DNA from: Streptomyces fructofermentans
GTDB taxonomy: Bacteria > Actinomycetota > Actinomycetes > Streptomycetales > Streptomycetaceae
Assembly (NCBI RefSeq): GCF_014651055.1
Contig: NZ_BMWD01000013.1
Coordinates: 78,974 to 142,973 of the forward strand
Reading direction: 5' to 3'
Length of the DNA stretch: 64,000 nt
A model generated the notes under the pieces. It ran no database searches. It was not told where the DNA came from and was given only the letters and a program-made list of their open reading frames with translations. The position numbers were made by a program, and so were the translations under genes. Of the stretch, positions 48,071 through 56,574 are shown piece by piece (within the stretch, counting starts at the first letter, position 1; each line of letters starts with the position of its first letter).

Positions 48071-49657
48071 TTGAGGGGTATCAGAAGGGCGACGGCGTTC
48101 GGCTCTGCCGGAGCGCTCGTCACGGCGACACTGATAGCCGGCGCCGTCGCGGCCCCGACGGCCAACGCGGACAGCCGCCACGGCCAGGACGACCAGGCGC
48201 GAGGTGCGGCCGTCGCCGCCGCCCGCGCCGCCAAGGCCGGCATCGACTGGCAGGACTGCCCCGCCGACTGGGGGCTGGAGAAGCCCATCCAGTGCGGCTG
48301 GGTCACCGTGCCGCTGGACTACGCCAGGCCGAACGGCAAGAAGATCAAGATCGCGGTGGACCGCATCGGCAACACGGGCACCAAGGAGGAGCGCCAGGGC
48401 GCCCTCGTCTACAACCCCGGCGGCCCCGGCGGCTCCGGCCTGCGCTTCCCGCGCCGCGTCACCACCAAGAGCCCGCTGTGGGTGAACACCTCGAAGGCGT
48501 ACGACTTCGTGGGCTTCGACCCGCGCGGCGTCGGCCACTCCGCGCCCATCTCCTGCGTCGACCCGCAGGAGTTCGTCAAGGCGCCCAAGGCCGACCCGGT
48601 GCCCGACTCCGAGGCCGACAAGCGCGCGCAGCGCAAGCTCGCCGCCGAGTACGCGGACGGCTGCGCCGAGCGCAGCGGCGCGATGCTGCCGCACATGACG
48701 ACCCCCAACACCGCACGCGACCTGGACGTCATCCGGGCCGCGCTCGGCGAGAAGAAGCTCAACTTCCTGGGCGTCTCGTACGGCACCTACATCGCCGCCG
48801 TCTACGGCACGCTCTACCCGAACCACGTACGCCGCATGATCGCGGACAGCGTCGTCAACCCGTCGCGCGAGAAGATCTGGTACGAGGCCAACCTCGACCA
48901 GGACGTCGCCTTCGAGACGCGCTGGAAGGACTGGCAGGACTGGGTCGCCAAGAACGACGCCTCCTTCCACCTGGGCGACACCCGCGCCGAGGTCCAGGAG
49001 CAGTGGCTGACGCTGCGCGCGACCGCCAAGAAGAACCCCATCGGCGGAGTCGTCGGCCCGGCCGAACTCATCGGCTTCTTCCAGAGCGCCCCGTACTACG
49101 ACTCGTCGTGGGTCCCGGTCGCGACGGTCTTCAGCAAGTACGTCGCCGGCGACACCCAGGCGCTCGTCGACGCCGCGTCCCCCGACCTGTCGGACACCGC
49201 GGGCAACATCTCCTCGGAGAACGGCAACGCCGTCTACACCGCCGTCGAGTGCGCCGACGCCAAGTGGCCGACGAGCTGGCGCAAGTGGGACCGCGACAAC
49301 ACCGCGCTGCACAAGAACCACCCGTTCATGACGTGGGCCAACGCCTGGATGAACCTCCCCTGCGCCACGTGGTCCGCCAAGCAGCAGACCCCGCTGAACG
49401 TGAAGTCCGGCAAGGGGCTGCCGCCCGTCCTGATCGTGCAGGCCACGCGTGACGCCGCCACCCCCTACGGAGGCGCCGTCGAGCTGCACAAGCGGTTCAA
49501 GGGCTCCCGCCTGATCACCGAGAAGGACGCGGGCTCCCACGGTGTGACCGGGCTGGCCAACCCCTGCGTCAACGAGCGGGTCGACACCTACCTGCTCACC
49601 GGCAGGGTCGACTCGGCCGACGTGACCTGCGCACCGCACGCCACGCCGAAGCCGTAG
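48071..49657 (+). CDS. Secreted tripeptidyl-aminopeptidase-like alpha/beta hydrolase
   Basis: A 528-residue exported serine peptidase of the S33/TAP family, which removes N-terminal tripeptides from proteins. A signal peptide runs to about residue 35 (AGAVAAPTANADS). LVYNPGGPGGSGL is the oxyanion loop, GVSYGTYIAAVYG carries the Ser, QATRDAATPYGG the Asp and DAGSHGVTG the His. The TAP-type C-terminal domain ends the protein. TTG 48071 is chosen because AGGGGGAG stands about 8 bases upstream and the signal peptide begins there; the longer frame from 47978 adds only a basic leader. Confidence 0.9.
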   Translation: MRGIRRATAFGSAGALVTATLIAGAVAAPTANADSRHGQDDQARGAAVAAARAAKAGIDWQDCPADWGLEKPIQCGWVTVPLDYARPNGKKIKIAVDRIGNTGTKEERQGALVYNPGGPGGSGLRFPRRVTTKSPLWVNTSKAYDFVGFDPRGVGHSAPISCVDPQEFVKAPKADPVPDSEADKRAQRKLAAEYADGCAERSGAMLPHMTTPNTARDLDVIRAALGEKKLNFLGVSYGTYIAAVYGTLYPNHVRRMIADSVVNPSREKIWYEANLDQDVAFETRWKDWQDWVAKNDASFHLGDTRAEVQEQWLTLRATAKKNPIGGVVGPAELIGFFQSAPYYDSSWVPVATVFSKYVAGDTQALVDAASPDLSDTAGNISSENGNAVYTAVECADAKWPTSWRKWDRDNTALHKNHPFMTWANAWMNLPCATWSAKQQTPLNVKSGKGLPPVLIVQATRDAATPYGGAVELHKRFKGSRLITEKDAGSHGVTGLANPCVNERVDTYLLTGRVDSADVTCAPHATPKP

Positions 49658-49674
49658 CACCCGTAGGGCGATCG

Positions 49675-49707
49675 GGGAGGGGCGGCCGTCGGACGGCCGC
49701 CCCTCCC
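49675..49707. terminator. Bidirectional terminator between peptidase and epimerase genes
   Basis: Perfect 16-bp arms (49675-49690, 49692-49707) with a single central G. It lies between convergent stops at 49657 and 49709, ending within two bases of the second. Confidence 0.9.
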
Positions 49708-49708
49708 T

Positions 49709-50743
49709 TCATGCCGCGTGCTCCGCGAGCCAGGCGTCCTCCGCCGCGTAGTCGAAGAGGTCCCCGTACGAGGCGGCCATCTTCGGATAGGCCTCGCGCC
49801 ACTCCCGTCCGCGCAGCCGGCGTTCGATCCAGGCCACCGTCTCCGGCAGCGTCCGCGCGTACTCCACGACGGGCCGGTAGCCCAACTCCCGTTCGGCCGC
49901 CCGCATGTCGCAGACCACCGGGTGCGGCACCGTCCACGGGGTGTCGCCCACCGTCGGTGCGGGCGGCGGCCCGTCCACGAGGACGTTCTCGACCCGTGCG
50001 CCCATCACCGCGTCGATGGCGCCGGCGATCTCCGCCACGGTCGGCGCGTCCGGATCGACCGCGTTGAGGGCGCGCGAGCCGGGCCGGACGGCGGCCAGGC
50101 GGATCAGCTCCGCGAGCGTGTGGACGCTCACCGGATGGAACCGGCTCCCGCCTCCGTACGCGAGCACGCGCCGGGCCCGCCCGTCCAGGTTGCGTTTGAC
50201 GAAGTACAGCTCCCGCGGAGTACGGCAGTACGGTCCGTGCACGGCGCCCGCGCGCAGCAGCGTCGTGGGCAACACATCGGCAGCCGCCAGCAGTTCGCGC
50301 TCCAGGCCCGCCTTGCGGCTGCTGTACGTGTCCGGTCCCGGCGCGACCGTCCGCCGGCTCTCGGGCAGCGGCACCGGGTAGCGGGGGAACCCGTCGGGCC
50401 GTGTCTGCGTGTCGAAGCCCCGGCCCCGGTCGTCCTCGTACACCGAGACGCTGGAGATCACCACGGCGGACCCCACACGGCCGGCGAGACCGGTCAACTG
50501 CCGTGCGTGGCCGGGCCCGAAGGCCACGGTGTCCACCAGGACGTCGCAGCCGTCGCCGACCACGGCCGCGAGTGCCGAGCCGTCCTCCCGGTCCGCCCGC
50601 GCCGTCCCCACCCCGTCCGGCCACGTCGCGTCACGTCCGCCGCCCCGCGAGACGGCCGTCACCTGCCAGCCGTCCCGGGCCAGCGCTCCCACGGCGACGC
50701 GTCCGATCTGGCCCGTCGCTCCGATCACCACAGCTCGTCCCAT
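49709..50743 (-). CDS. NAD(P)-dependent epimerase/reductase-like protein
   Basis: A 344-residue Rossmann protein of the extended SDR group. The nucleotide-binding motif is VVIGATGQIGRVA. Where classical members have YxxxK, this has DTYSSRKAGLER, keeping Tyr and Lys in YSSRK. RAGAVHGPY and FHPVSVHTLAELI fit the substrate domain. ATG 50743 is natural. Substrate unknown; codon use normal. It is monocistronic and ends in the shared terminator. Confidence 0.82.
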   Translation of the reverse strand: MGRAVVIGATGQIGRVAVGALARDGWQVTAVSRGGGRDATWPDGVGTARADREDGSALAAVVGDGCDVLVDTVAFGPGHARQLTGLAGRVGSAVVISSVSVYEDDRGRGFDTQTRPDGFPRYPVPLPESRRTVAPGPDTYSSRKAGLERELLAAADVLPTTLLRAGAVHGPYCRTPRELYFVKRNLDGRARRVLAYGGGSRFHPVSVHTLAELIRLAAVRPGSRALNAVDPDAPTVAEIAGAIDAVMGARVENVLVDGPPPAPTVGDTPWTVPHPVVCDMRAAERELGYRPVVEYARTLPETVAWIERRLRGREWREAYPKMAASYGDLFDYAAEDAWLAEHAA

Positions 50744-50880
50744 GGGACGACCGTACGACCGGCACCCGCGCGATCCCAGCGGATCGGCCGACAGCAGAGC
50801 GGCGCGTGCGCGGCGCGGTGTCGTGCCCGCGCTACGGGACAGGGCGGGGCGGCGGTGCGGGAGGGCGGTGACGCGGTTTC

Positions 50881-51612
50881 TCAGCGCCGCGGCACGCGGG
50901 TGAACCTGCGCGACTTCGCCGAAGCAGCCTTCGCGGCCGCCTCCTCCGCCTTCACGTCGGCCGCGTACCGGTCGACGTACTCCTGCTCGGACAGGCCGAG
51001 GATCGCGTACATGATCTCGTCCGTGACGGCGCGCAGGATCGCCTTCTCGTTCTCCATCCCGGCGTAGCGCGAGAAGTCGAGCGGCTTGCCGAAGCGGATC
51101 GCCACGGGGTGGATCCTCGGGATGACCTTGCCGGGCGGCTGGGCCTCGAAGGTGCCGATCATCGCGCACGGGATCACCGGCACCCCGGCCCGCAGCGCCA
51201 TCACCGCGACGCCCACCTTGCCCTTGTAGAGGCGGCCGTCGTGCGAGCGCGTCCCCTCGGGGTAGATGCCGAGCAGCTCGTCCTTGGACAGCACGCCGAG
51301 GCCCTCGCGGATCGCGGCCTGGCCGGCGTCCTTGCCGGACCGGTCCACCGGGATCTGGCCCGCGCTGCGGAAGAAGGCCGCGGTCAGCCTGCCCTTGATG
51401 CCCGGGCCCGTGAAGTACTCGGCCTTCGCGAGGAACGTGATGCGCCGCTTGATGATCGCGGGCATCAGGAAGTGGTCCGCGAAGGACAGGTGGTTGCCGG
51501 CGACGATGGCCGCGCCCGACTCGGGCACGTGCTCAAGGCCCTCGATCCTGGGCCGGAACGCCAGCCGCAGCAGCGGCCCCAGGATCACGTACTTGAGCAC
51601 GTAATAGAACAC
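50881..51612 (-). CDS. plsC: 1-acyl-sn-glycerol-3-phosphate acyltransferase
   Basis: A 243-residue membrane-associated acyltransferase of phospholipid synthesis. The HX4D motif is NHLSFAD and the substrate motif is IYPEGTRS, with VPVIPCAMIGT as motif IV. A short hydrophobic N-terminus (FYYVLKYVILGPLL) anchors it. The last 40 residues are Ala/Lys-rich and basic. GTG 51612 has GAGGAG about 8 bases upstream. Several paralogues are common in streptomycetes, so the exact acyl donor and acceptor are uncertain. Confidence 0.9.
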   Translation of the reverse strand: MFYYVLKYVILGPLLRLAFRPRIEGLEHVPESGAAIVAGNHLSFADHFLMPAIIKRRITFLAKAEYFTGPGIKGRLTAAFFRSAGQIPVDRSGKDAGQAAIREGLGVLSKDELLGIYPEGTRSHDGRLYKGKVGVAVMALRAGVPVIPCAMIGTFEAQPPGKVIPRIHPVAIRFGKPLDFSRYAGMENEKAILRAVTDEIMYAILGLSEQEYVDRYAADVKAEEAAAKAASAKSRRFTRVPRR

Positions 51613-52345
51613 GGGGTCGCTCCTCAATTCCGGCAGATCGGCGCAATCGCCGTGTCGCAGCAGCTCAGCGGGCGTGTGACGGGACGCCAGTGTATGTCCA
51701 GGCGCCGTCCGGCGGAACCGTCCGAGGACGCTCCCGCCATGCCCGCACGCGGCCCGACCGCACGCGGGGCGAGTGCCCCCGGAAGCGGTCCGCACGCATG
51801 GCGTGCGCACTCCGGCCGCCGCCGGACCAGCGTGCCGCCACGGACACGGAGGATCAACCGGAACGCCGGGGGTGGCGGAATCGGCACGAGGCCTGGCAGA
51901 CGGACCGGTCTTGATCGACCCGGTCTCCTGCGGTACGGCCACCCGGCCGACCGCGCCCGCGGCCGCCGGGGCGCCGCTCGGCCGGCCCCGCCCCGCCGAC
52001 ACGCTGTCGGAACGGGCCGCGCCCGGCCGACGTACTGTCACCGGGCCAGTCCCCGCAGCCGCGCCGTCAGTCAGCCGCCGGCACCGGGCCGGGTCCCCGC
52101 GGCCCACCGTCAGGCGACCACGCGCCGTGCCCGGCCGGCGCCTCCCGCCGGACTGCCGCCTGCCGGCGGCAGGTCCTTGAGCCGCGCAGGCGGTACCCGG
52201 CCCGGAGCGCACCGCAGCGCAGGCCCGGCCCGGCACCCCGTCCGGCGCCACGCGCGGACAGGCGGGCACGAAGGCAGGCACGCACGCCGCCGCGGGGCCG
52301 CCCGGAGGTGCGGACCGGCCCCGCGGTGTCAGGGGAGGCGACCGG
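51613..52345. other. Long spacer between the acyltransferase and rocD
   Basis: About 730 bases without a supported gene. Open frames are Arg/Pro/Ala-rich and have no ribosome binding site. A stretch at about 51865-51900 resembles the 5' end of a leucine tRNA but has no matching 3' half. The acyltransferase promoter should lie near 51620-51700. Confidence 0.6.
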
Positions 52346-53578
52346 TCAGGCTCCCTCCACCAGGACCTTCTCCAGCGCGCCGAGTGCCGTGCGCAACTCG
52401 TCGCCCGTGATGGTCAGCGGAGGCGCCAGCCTGATCGTCGAGCCGTGCGTGTCCTTGACGAGGACGCCCTCCCGCATGAGCCGCTCGCTGATCTGCCGGC
52501 CCGTGCCGATCGCGGGGTCGATGTCGACGCCCGCCCACAGCCCGCGTGCCCGGAACGCCCGCACCCCGCGGCCCTCCAGCGCCGCCAGGCCGCCCCTCAG
52601 CACCACACCCAGCTCCGCGGCCCGGCGCTGGAACTCGCCCGTCTCCAGGAGTTCCACGACGGCCGAACCGACCGCCGCCGACAGCGGATTGCCGCCGAAC
52701 GTCGAGCCGTGCTCGCCCGGCCGCAGGACCTCCAGCACATCGCGACGCGCGACGACCGCGGAGACCGGGACGATGCCCCCGCCGAGCGCCTTGCCCAGCA
52801 GCAGCACGTCCGGGACCACGTCCTCGTGGTCGACGGCCAGGGTGCGGCCCGTACGGCCGAGGCCCGACTGGATCTCGTCGGCGACGAACAGGCAGCCGGT
52901 CCGCCTGGTCAGCTCGCGGACACCGCGCAGATAGCCGTCGTCGGGGATGACGACGCCCGCCTCGCCCTGGATCGGCTCGATCAGGACCGCGGCGGTCGTC
53001 TCGTCCACGGCCGCCTCCAGCGCGGCGAGGTCGTTGTACGGCACCACCCGGAAACCGGGCGTGAAGGGGCCGAAGCCCGCGCGGGCCGACTCGTCCGTGG
53101 AGAAGCTGACGATCGTGGTCGTCCGCCCGTGGAAGTTGTCCGCGGCCACGACGATCGTCGCCCGGTCCGGTGCGACGCCCTTCACCTCGTACGCCCATTT
53201 GCGGGCCACCTTGACGGCGCTCTCCACCGCCTCGGCCCCGGTGTTCATCGGCAGCACCATGTCCAGGCCCGTCAGCGCGGCCAGGGACTCGGCGAACCGG
53301 GCCAACCGGTCGTTGTGGAACGCGCGGGACGTCAGAGTGAGCCGGTCGAGCTGGCGGTGGGCGGCCTCGACGAGCGCGGGGTGGCGGTGCCCGAAGTTGA
53401 GCGCCGAGTACCCGGCCAGCATGTCCAGGTAGCGGCGGCCCTCGACGTCCTCGACCCACGTGCCCTCGGCGCGCGCGACGACCACGGGCAGCGGGTGGTA
53501 GTTGTGCGCGAGGACGGGTTCCTCGGCGCTGATCAGCTCGGCGGACGAACGCAGTTGACGGCTGGCGGCGACAGTCAT
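52346..53578 (-). CDS. rocD: Ornithine aminotransferase
   Basis: A 410-residue class-III PLP aminotransferase converting ornithine to glutamate semialdehyde. HNYHPLPVVVARAEG, MNTGAEAVESAVKVARKW, NFHGRTTTIVSFS, DEIQSGLGRTG and the PLP Lys in LLGKALGGGIVPVSAV are diagnostic. ATG 53578 overlaps the dimethylargininase stop as ATGA. The pairing suggests a route from arginine-type compounds through ornithine to glutamate. Confidence 0.94.
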   Translation of the reverse strand: MTVAASRQLRSSAELISAEEPVLAHNYHPLPVVVARAEGTWVEDVEGRRYLDMLAGYSALNFGHRHPALVEAAHRQLDRLTLTSRAFHNDRLARFAESLAALTGLDMVLPMNTGAEAVESAVKVARKWAYEVKGVAPDRATIVVAADNFHGRTTTIVSFSTDESARAGFGPFTPGFRVVPYNDLAALEAAVDETTAAVLIEPIQGEAGVVIPDDGYLRGVRELTRRTGCLFVADEIQSGLGRTGRTLAVDHEDVVPDVLLLGKALGGGIVPVSAVVARRDVLEVLRPGEHGSTFGGNPLSAAVGSAVVELLETGEFQRRAAELGVVLRGGLAALEGRGVRAFRARGLWAGVDIDPAIGTGRQISERLMREGVLVKDTHGSTIRLAPPLTITGDELRTALGALEKVLVEGA

Positions 53579-54390
53579 GAGCGGATCTCCTGGGTGCAGC
53601 ACTTGATGCCTCCGCCGGCCTTCTGGAACTCCGAGAGGTCGACGGGGACGGGAACGTAGCCGTGGCGGTCCAGCTCGCCCGCGAGCGCCTCGGCGCGCGG
53701 TGCGATGAACACATGGCGGCCGTCGGAGACGGAGTTCAGCCCGAACACCATCGCGTCCTCACGCGTCGCGACGACCGCGTCGGGGAACAGCCGCCGGAGC
53801 ACCTCGCGGCTGCCGGGGGAGAAGGCCTCCGGGTAGTAGGCGATGTTCGCCTCGGGCCCGTCGTCGAGCGCGAACAGGGCGGTGTCCAGGTGGTAGAAGC
53901 GCGGGTCCACGAGCTGGAGGCTGACGGTCGGGACGCCGAAGAACTCCTGGACCTCGTGGTGGGCCGTGCGGCTGGTGCGGAAACCGGTGCCGGCCAGGAC
54001 GTACCGGCCGACGGGGACCAGGTCGCCCTCCCCCTCGCAGACCGACTCGGGGCGGTACACGTCGAAGCCCGCGTTCTTGAACCACGCCTCGTACGCGCTC
54101 GACTCGGGGCGGCGCTGCGGCGCGTGGAACAGCGAGCCGAAGACCCGGCCCGCCACGACCAGCGCCGAGTTCGCGGCGAAGACCATGTCCGGCAGACCGG
54201 AGACCGGCTCGACGCTGTCGACGGTGTGGCCGTGGGCACGGTAGGCGCGGATCAGCTCCGCCCACTGGCCGTGGGCCAGATCGACGTCGACCTGCGTGTC
54301 CTCGTGCATCCAGGGATTGATGGCGTACTGCACGGCGAAGTGTCTGGGTTCGCAGACAAGGAATCGTCTGGGGCGCGGCACACGGCTCAT
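53575..54390 (-). CDS. ddaH: Dimethylargininase (amidinotransferase family)
   Basis: A 271-residue guanidine-modifying enzyme. CEPRHFAVQYAINPWM, VFAANSALVVAGRVF, VDPRFYHLDTALFAL (catalytic His) and KAGGGIKCCTQEIRS (catalytic Cys near the C-terminus) identify the DDAH/amidinotransferase branch. It would hydrolyse N-methylated arginines, or possibly arginine, to citrulline; ornithine formation from arginine by a related hydrolase is an alternative given rocD next to it. ATG 54390 is preferred; GTG 54396 is possible. A good promoter lies at 54441-54470. Confidence 0.85.
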   Translation of the reverse strand: MSRVPRPRRFLVCEPRHFAVQYAINPWMHEDTQVDVDLAHGQWAELIRAYRAHGHTVDSVEPVSGLPDMVFAANSALVVAGRVFGSLFHAPQRRPESSAYEAWFKNAGFDVYRPESVCEGEGDLVPVGRYVLAGTGFRTSRTAHHEVQEFFGVPTVSLQLVDPRFYHLDTALFALDDGPEANIAYYPEAFSPGSREVLRRLFPDAVVATREDAMVFGLNSVSDGRHVFIAPRAEALAGELDRHGYVPVPVDLSEFQKAGGGIKCCTQEIRS

Positions 54391-54440
54391 GGGCACAGAG
54401 GGGTTCCTCCGCTTCCTGCGGTGTCGAGTGGGATACCTCA

Positions 54441-54482
54441 ACGGTAGGAAGCGCGGGCACCGCCGGACAAGAATCAGTGATT
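54441..54482 (-). promoter_or_regulatory. ddaH-rocD promoter with Lrp-like operator
   Basis: On the minus strand TTGTCC (54465-54470) and TACCGT (54441-54446) are 18 bases apart. Directly upstream of the -35 lies AATCAGTGATT (54472-54482), a perfect 5-bp inverted repeat around one base. The neighbouring Lrp/AsnC regulator is the obvious protein to bind it. Confidence 0.6.
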
Positions 54483-54570
54483 GCGTGCCCGCGCAGCGGT
54501 GCTGCGTCTTGGCGGCCTTCCGCGCACGATCACTGCGTGACCTGGCCGGAAAGGGCTTGCAGCCGCCCTT

Positions 54571-54735
54571 CTCCGACCCCGCCGGCCGCTTCCGACCCCG
54601 CCGGCTGCCTCCGACCCCGCCGGCCGCTTCCGACCCCGCCGGCTGCCTCTGACCCCGCCGGCCGCTTCCGACCCCGCCGGCTGCCTCTGACCCCGCCGGC
54701 TGCCTCCGGCCCCGCCGGCCGCCTCCGGCCCCGTG
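54571..54735. repeat. 19-bp minisatellite, about nine copies
   Basis: GACCCCGCCGG recurs at exact 19-bp steps from 54575 to 54727. Units alternate between tails CCGCTTCC and CTGCCTCC, making a 38-bp higher-order period; the last two copies read GGCCCC. The array ends one base before the stop of the Lrp-type gene. A 19-bp step cannot preserve a reading frame. Confidence 0.92.
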
Positions 54736-54736
54736 C

Positions 54737-55231
54737 TCAGGCGCCCGGTTCGGGGGCGGGCTGGTTCGCCCCCGCCTCCGGGCTCTCCGGCAGCAGGTGG
54801 GACAGCACCATGAAGCTGATCGTCTTCCGGATGAACGGCTCCACCCGGATCCGTTCGAGGACCTCCTCGAAGTGCCCCACGTCCCTGGCGCGCACATGCA
54901 GCAGCGCGTCCGCGCCACCGGTCACCGTCATCGCCGCCGTGATCTCCGGGTGGTTGCGCACCACCTCCGCGAGCCGCCGGGGAGGGGCGGCGCCCTCGCA
55001 GTAGACCTCGACGTACGCCTCCGTGCGCCAGCCGAGCGCGGCCGGCTCCACCGTGGCCTTGAACCCGGTGATCACCCCCGTCTCGCGCAGCCGGTCGACC
55101 CGCCGCTTCACGGCGGTGGCCGACAGCCCGATCGCCGCGCCGATCTCGGCGAAGCTGGTGCGGGCGTTCGCCATCAGAGCCGTCACGATCTTCCGGTCGA
55201 GATCGTCGAAGGGCGCGGACACGGGTCTCAT
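54737..55231 (-). CDS. Lrp/AsnC-family regulator
   Basis: A 164-residue feast/famine regulator. The helix-turn-helix (LDRKIVTALMANARTSFAEIGAAIGLSATAVKRRVDRLRETGVITGF) is followed by the RAM/Lrp ligand-binding domain (YVEVYCEGAAPPRRLAEVV...VTGGADALLHVRARD). Members sense amino acids. It sits just upstream of the ddaH-rocD operon in the same direction, and an AATCA/TGATT repeat stands in that promoter, so it probably controls ornithine/arginine catabolism. ATG 55231 is preferred. Confidence 0.92.
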   Translation of the reverse strand: MRPVSAPFDDLDRKIVTALMANARTSFAEIGAAIGLSATAVKRRVDRLRETGVITGFKATVEPAALGWRTEAYVEVYCEGAAPPRRLAEVVRNHPEITAAMTVTGGADALLHVRARDVGHFEEVLERIRVEPFIRKTISFMVLSHLLPESPEAGANQPAPEPGA

Positions 55232-55294
55232 GCCGGCACTGTATCCAGCGACGGCCACGGGCCCTTCCGCATGTGCAGCCGTACGAATTACTCC

Positions 55295-55300
55295 TACACT
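55295..55300 (+). promoter_or_regulatory. -10 box giving a leaderless response-regulator transcript
   Basis: TACACT ends 8 bases before the ATG at 55309. There is no Shine-Dalgarno sequence. A weak -35 (TGTGCA) is 17 bases upstream. The mRNA should start at or near the start codon. Confidence 0.55.
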
Positions 55301-55308
55301 CCACCTTC

Positions 55309-56064
55309 ATGCTGCGCGCCCTCGCCGTCGACGACGAACCGCCCTCCCTCGAAGAGCTGCTCTATCTGCTGGAGGCCGATCCCCGGGTGATCAGCGTCGA
55401 GGGCGCGAGCGACGCCACGGCGGCGCTGCGCCGGATCAACCGGGCGCTCGACAGCGGCCCCGAGGGCGACGAGGGCATCGACGTCGTCTTCCTCGACATC
55501 CACATGCCCGGTCTCGACGGCCTCGACATGGCGCGGCTGCTCGCCGGGTTCGCCAAACCGCCCCTCGTCGTGTTCGTCACGGCCCACGAGGGCTTCGCGG
55601 TGCAGGCGTTCGACCTCAAGGCCGTCGACTACGTCCTCAAACCGGTCCGCCGCGAACGCCTCGCGGAGGCCGTCCGACGGGCCGTCGAGCAGCGCGACGC
55701 GGCCCCGCTGATCCCCGTGCACGAACCCGACCCGGACCACATATCGGTCGAACTCGGCGGCGTCACGCGGTTCGTCGCCGTCGAGGACATCACCCACGTC
55801 GAGGCCCAGGGCGACTACGCGCGCCTGCACACCGCCCAGGGCAGCCACCTCGTCCGCATCCCGCTCTCCACCCTCGAGGAACGCTGGCGCACCCGCGGCT
55901 TCGTCCGCATCCACCGCCGCCACCTCGTCGCCCTCGGCCACATCAGCGAACTGCGCCTGGACGCCGGCACCGTCAGCGTCCTGGTCGACTCGGTCGAACT
56001 CCAGGTGAGCCGCCGGCACGCGCGCGAACTGCGCGACCTGCTGATGCGCCGGACCGCGGGCTGA
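55309..56064 (+). CDS. LytTR-family response regulator
   Basis: A 251-residue regulator. The receiver domain has ALAVDDEPP, the phospho-acceptor Asp63 in VVFLDIHMPGLDG and the Lys in YVLKPVRRERL. A LytTR DNA-binding domain follows (residues about 140-245; VEDITHVEAQGDYARLHTAQGSHLVRIPLSTLEERWRTRGFVRIHRRHLV). It is encoded first in a four-gene run ending with its presumed LytS-type kinase, with a transporter between them. ATG 55309 is probably leaderless. Confidence 0.93.
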   Translation: MLRALAVDDEPPSLEELLYLLEADPRVISVEGASDATAALRRINRALDSGPEGDEGIDVVFLDIHMPGLDGLDMARLLAGFAKPPLVVFVTAHEGFAVQAFDLKAVDYVLKPVRRERLAEAVRRAVEQRDAAPLIPVHEPDPDHISVELGGVTRFVAVEDITHVEAQGDYARLHTAQGSHLVRIPLSTLEERWRTRGFVRIHRRHLVALGHISELRLDAGTVSVLVDSVELQVSRRHARELRDLLMRRTAG

Positions 56065-56073
56065 GGCGGCCGG

Positions 56074-56430
56074 ATGCCCCAGGAACCCGGCGACCGCCGT
56101 GTCGTCGTCACCGGACCGCCGCGCCGCACCGGCAGGCTGAGCCGCAACCGTCCGCGCACCGAGATCGACGAGCAGACCACCCTCGGCCACACCTACGTCC
56201 GCTCCCTCATGCGCAGCCAACTGCGCACCGCGCTCACCGTGTTCGCGGTGCTCGTCCTCCTCGTCGGCCCGATGCCCCTGGTGTTCGCCTCGATCGGGGA
56301 CAGTTCGAGCCTGGAGTGGATCGTGCTGGGCTTCTGCGTGTACCCCCCGCTCGTACTGCTCGCCCGCTGGTACGTACGCCGCGCCGACCGCAACGAGAAG
56401 GACTTCGTCCGCCTCGTCGAGGACCGCTGA
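56074..56430 (+). CDS. Small membrane protein associated with the symporter
   Basis: A 118-residue protein with two hydrophobic helices (TALTVFAVLVLLVGPMPLVFASI and IVLGFCVYPPLVLLARWYV) and charged ends (a basic N-terminus, and RRADRNEKDFVRLVEDR). Its position and topology recall the DUF485/DUF4212-type small subunits found before sodium/solute symporters of the acetate and lactate class. It lies 9 bp after the response regulator and 127 bp before the symporter. Confidence 0.75.
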   Translation: MPQEPGDRRVVVTGPPRRTGRLSRNRPRTEIDEQTTLGHTYVRSLMRSQLRTALTVFAVLVLLVGPMPLVFASIGDSSSLEWIVLGFCVYPPLVLLARWYVRRADRNEKDFVRLVEDR

Positions 56431-56523
56431 GCCGTGCGCTCCTTGGTCCCGCCCACGAGAGGCACGCCCCCGGCGGCCACGTCCACGACGGACCCGCCCC
56501 CGACGGGTGCGCACACCGAGCCC

Positions 56524-56574
56524 GTGAACGAGAACCGCCCTTGAACGAGAGCCGCCCGTGAACGAGAACTACGC
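56524..56574 (+). repeat. 17-bp direct repeat triplicating the symporter start
   Basis: Three tandem 17-bp units begin at 56524, 56541 and 56558 with GTGAACGAGAACC, TTGAACGAGAGCC and GTGAACGAGAACT. Each carries a start codon followed by AACGAGA. Only the third is in frame with the symporter. The GAGAG of the second copy may serve as the ribosome binding site of the third. Confidence 0.85.

Noticed and set aside
51865..51950. Start of a leucine tRNA (GCCGGGGGTGGCGGAATCGG resembles the 5' half of tRNA-Leu)
   Set aside because: No anticodon arm, T-arm (GGTTCGAATCC type) or complementary 3' acceptor strand follows, so a cloverleaf cannot be built.
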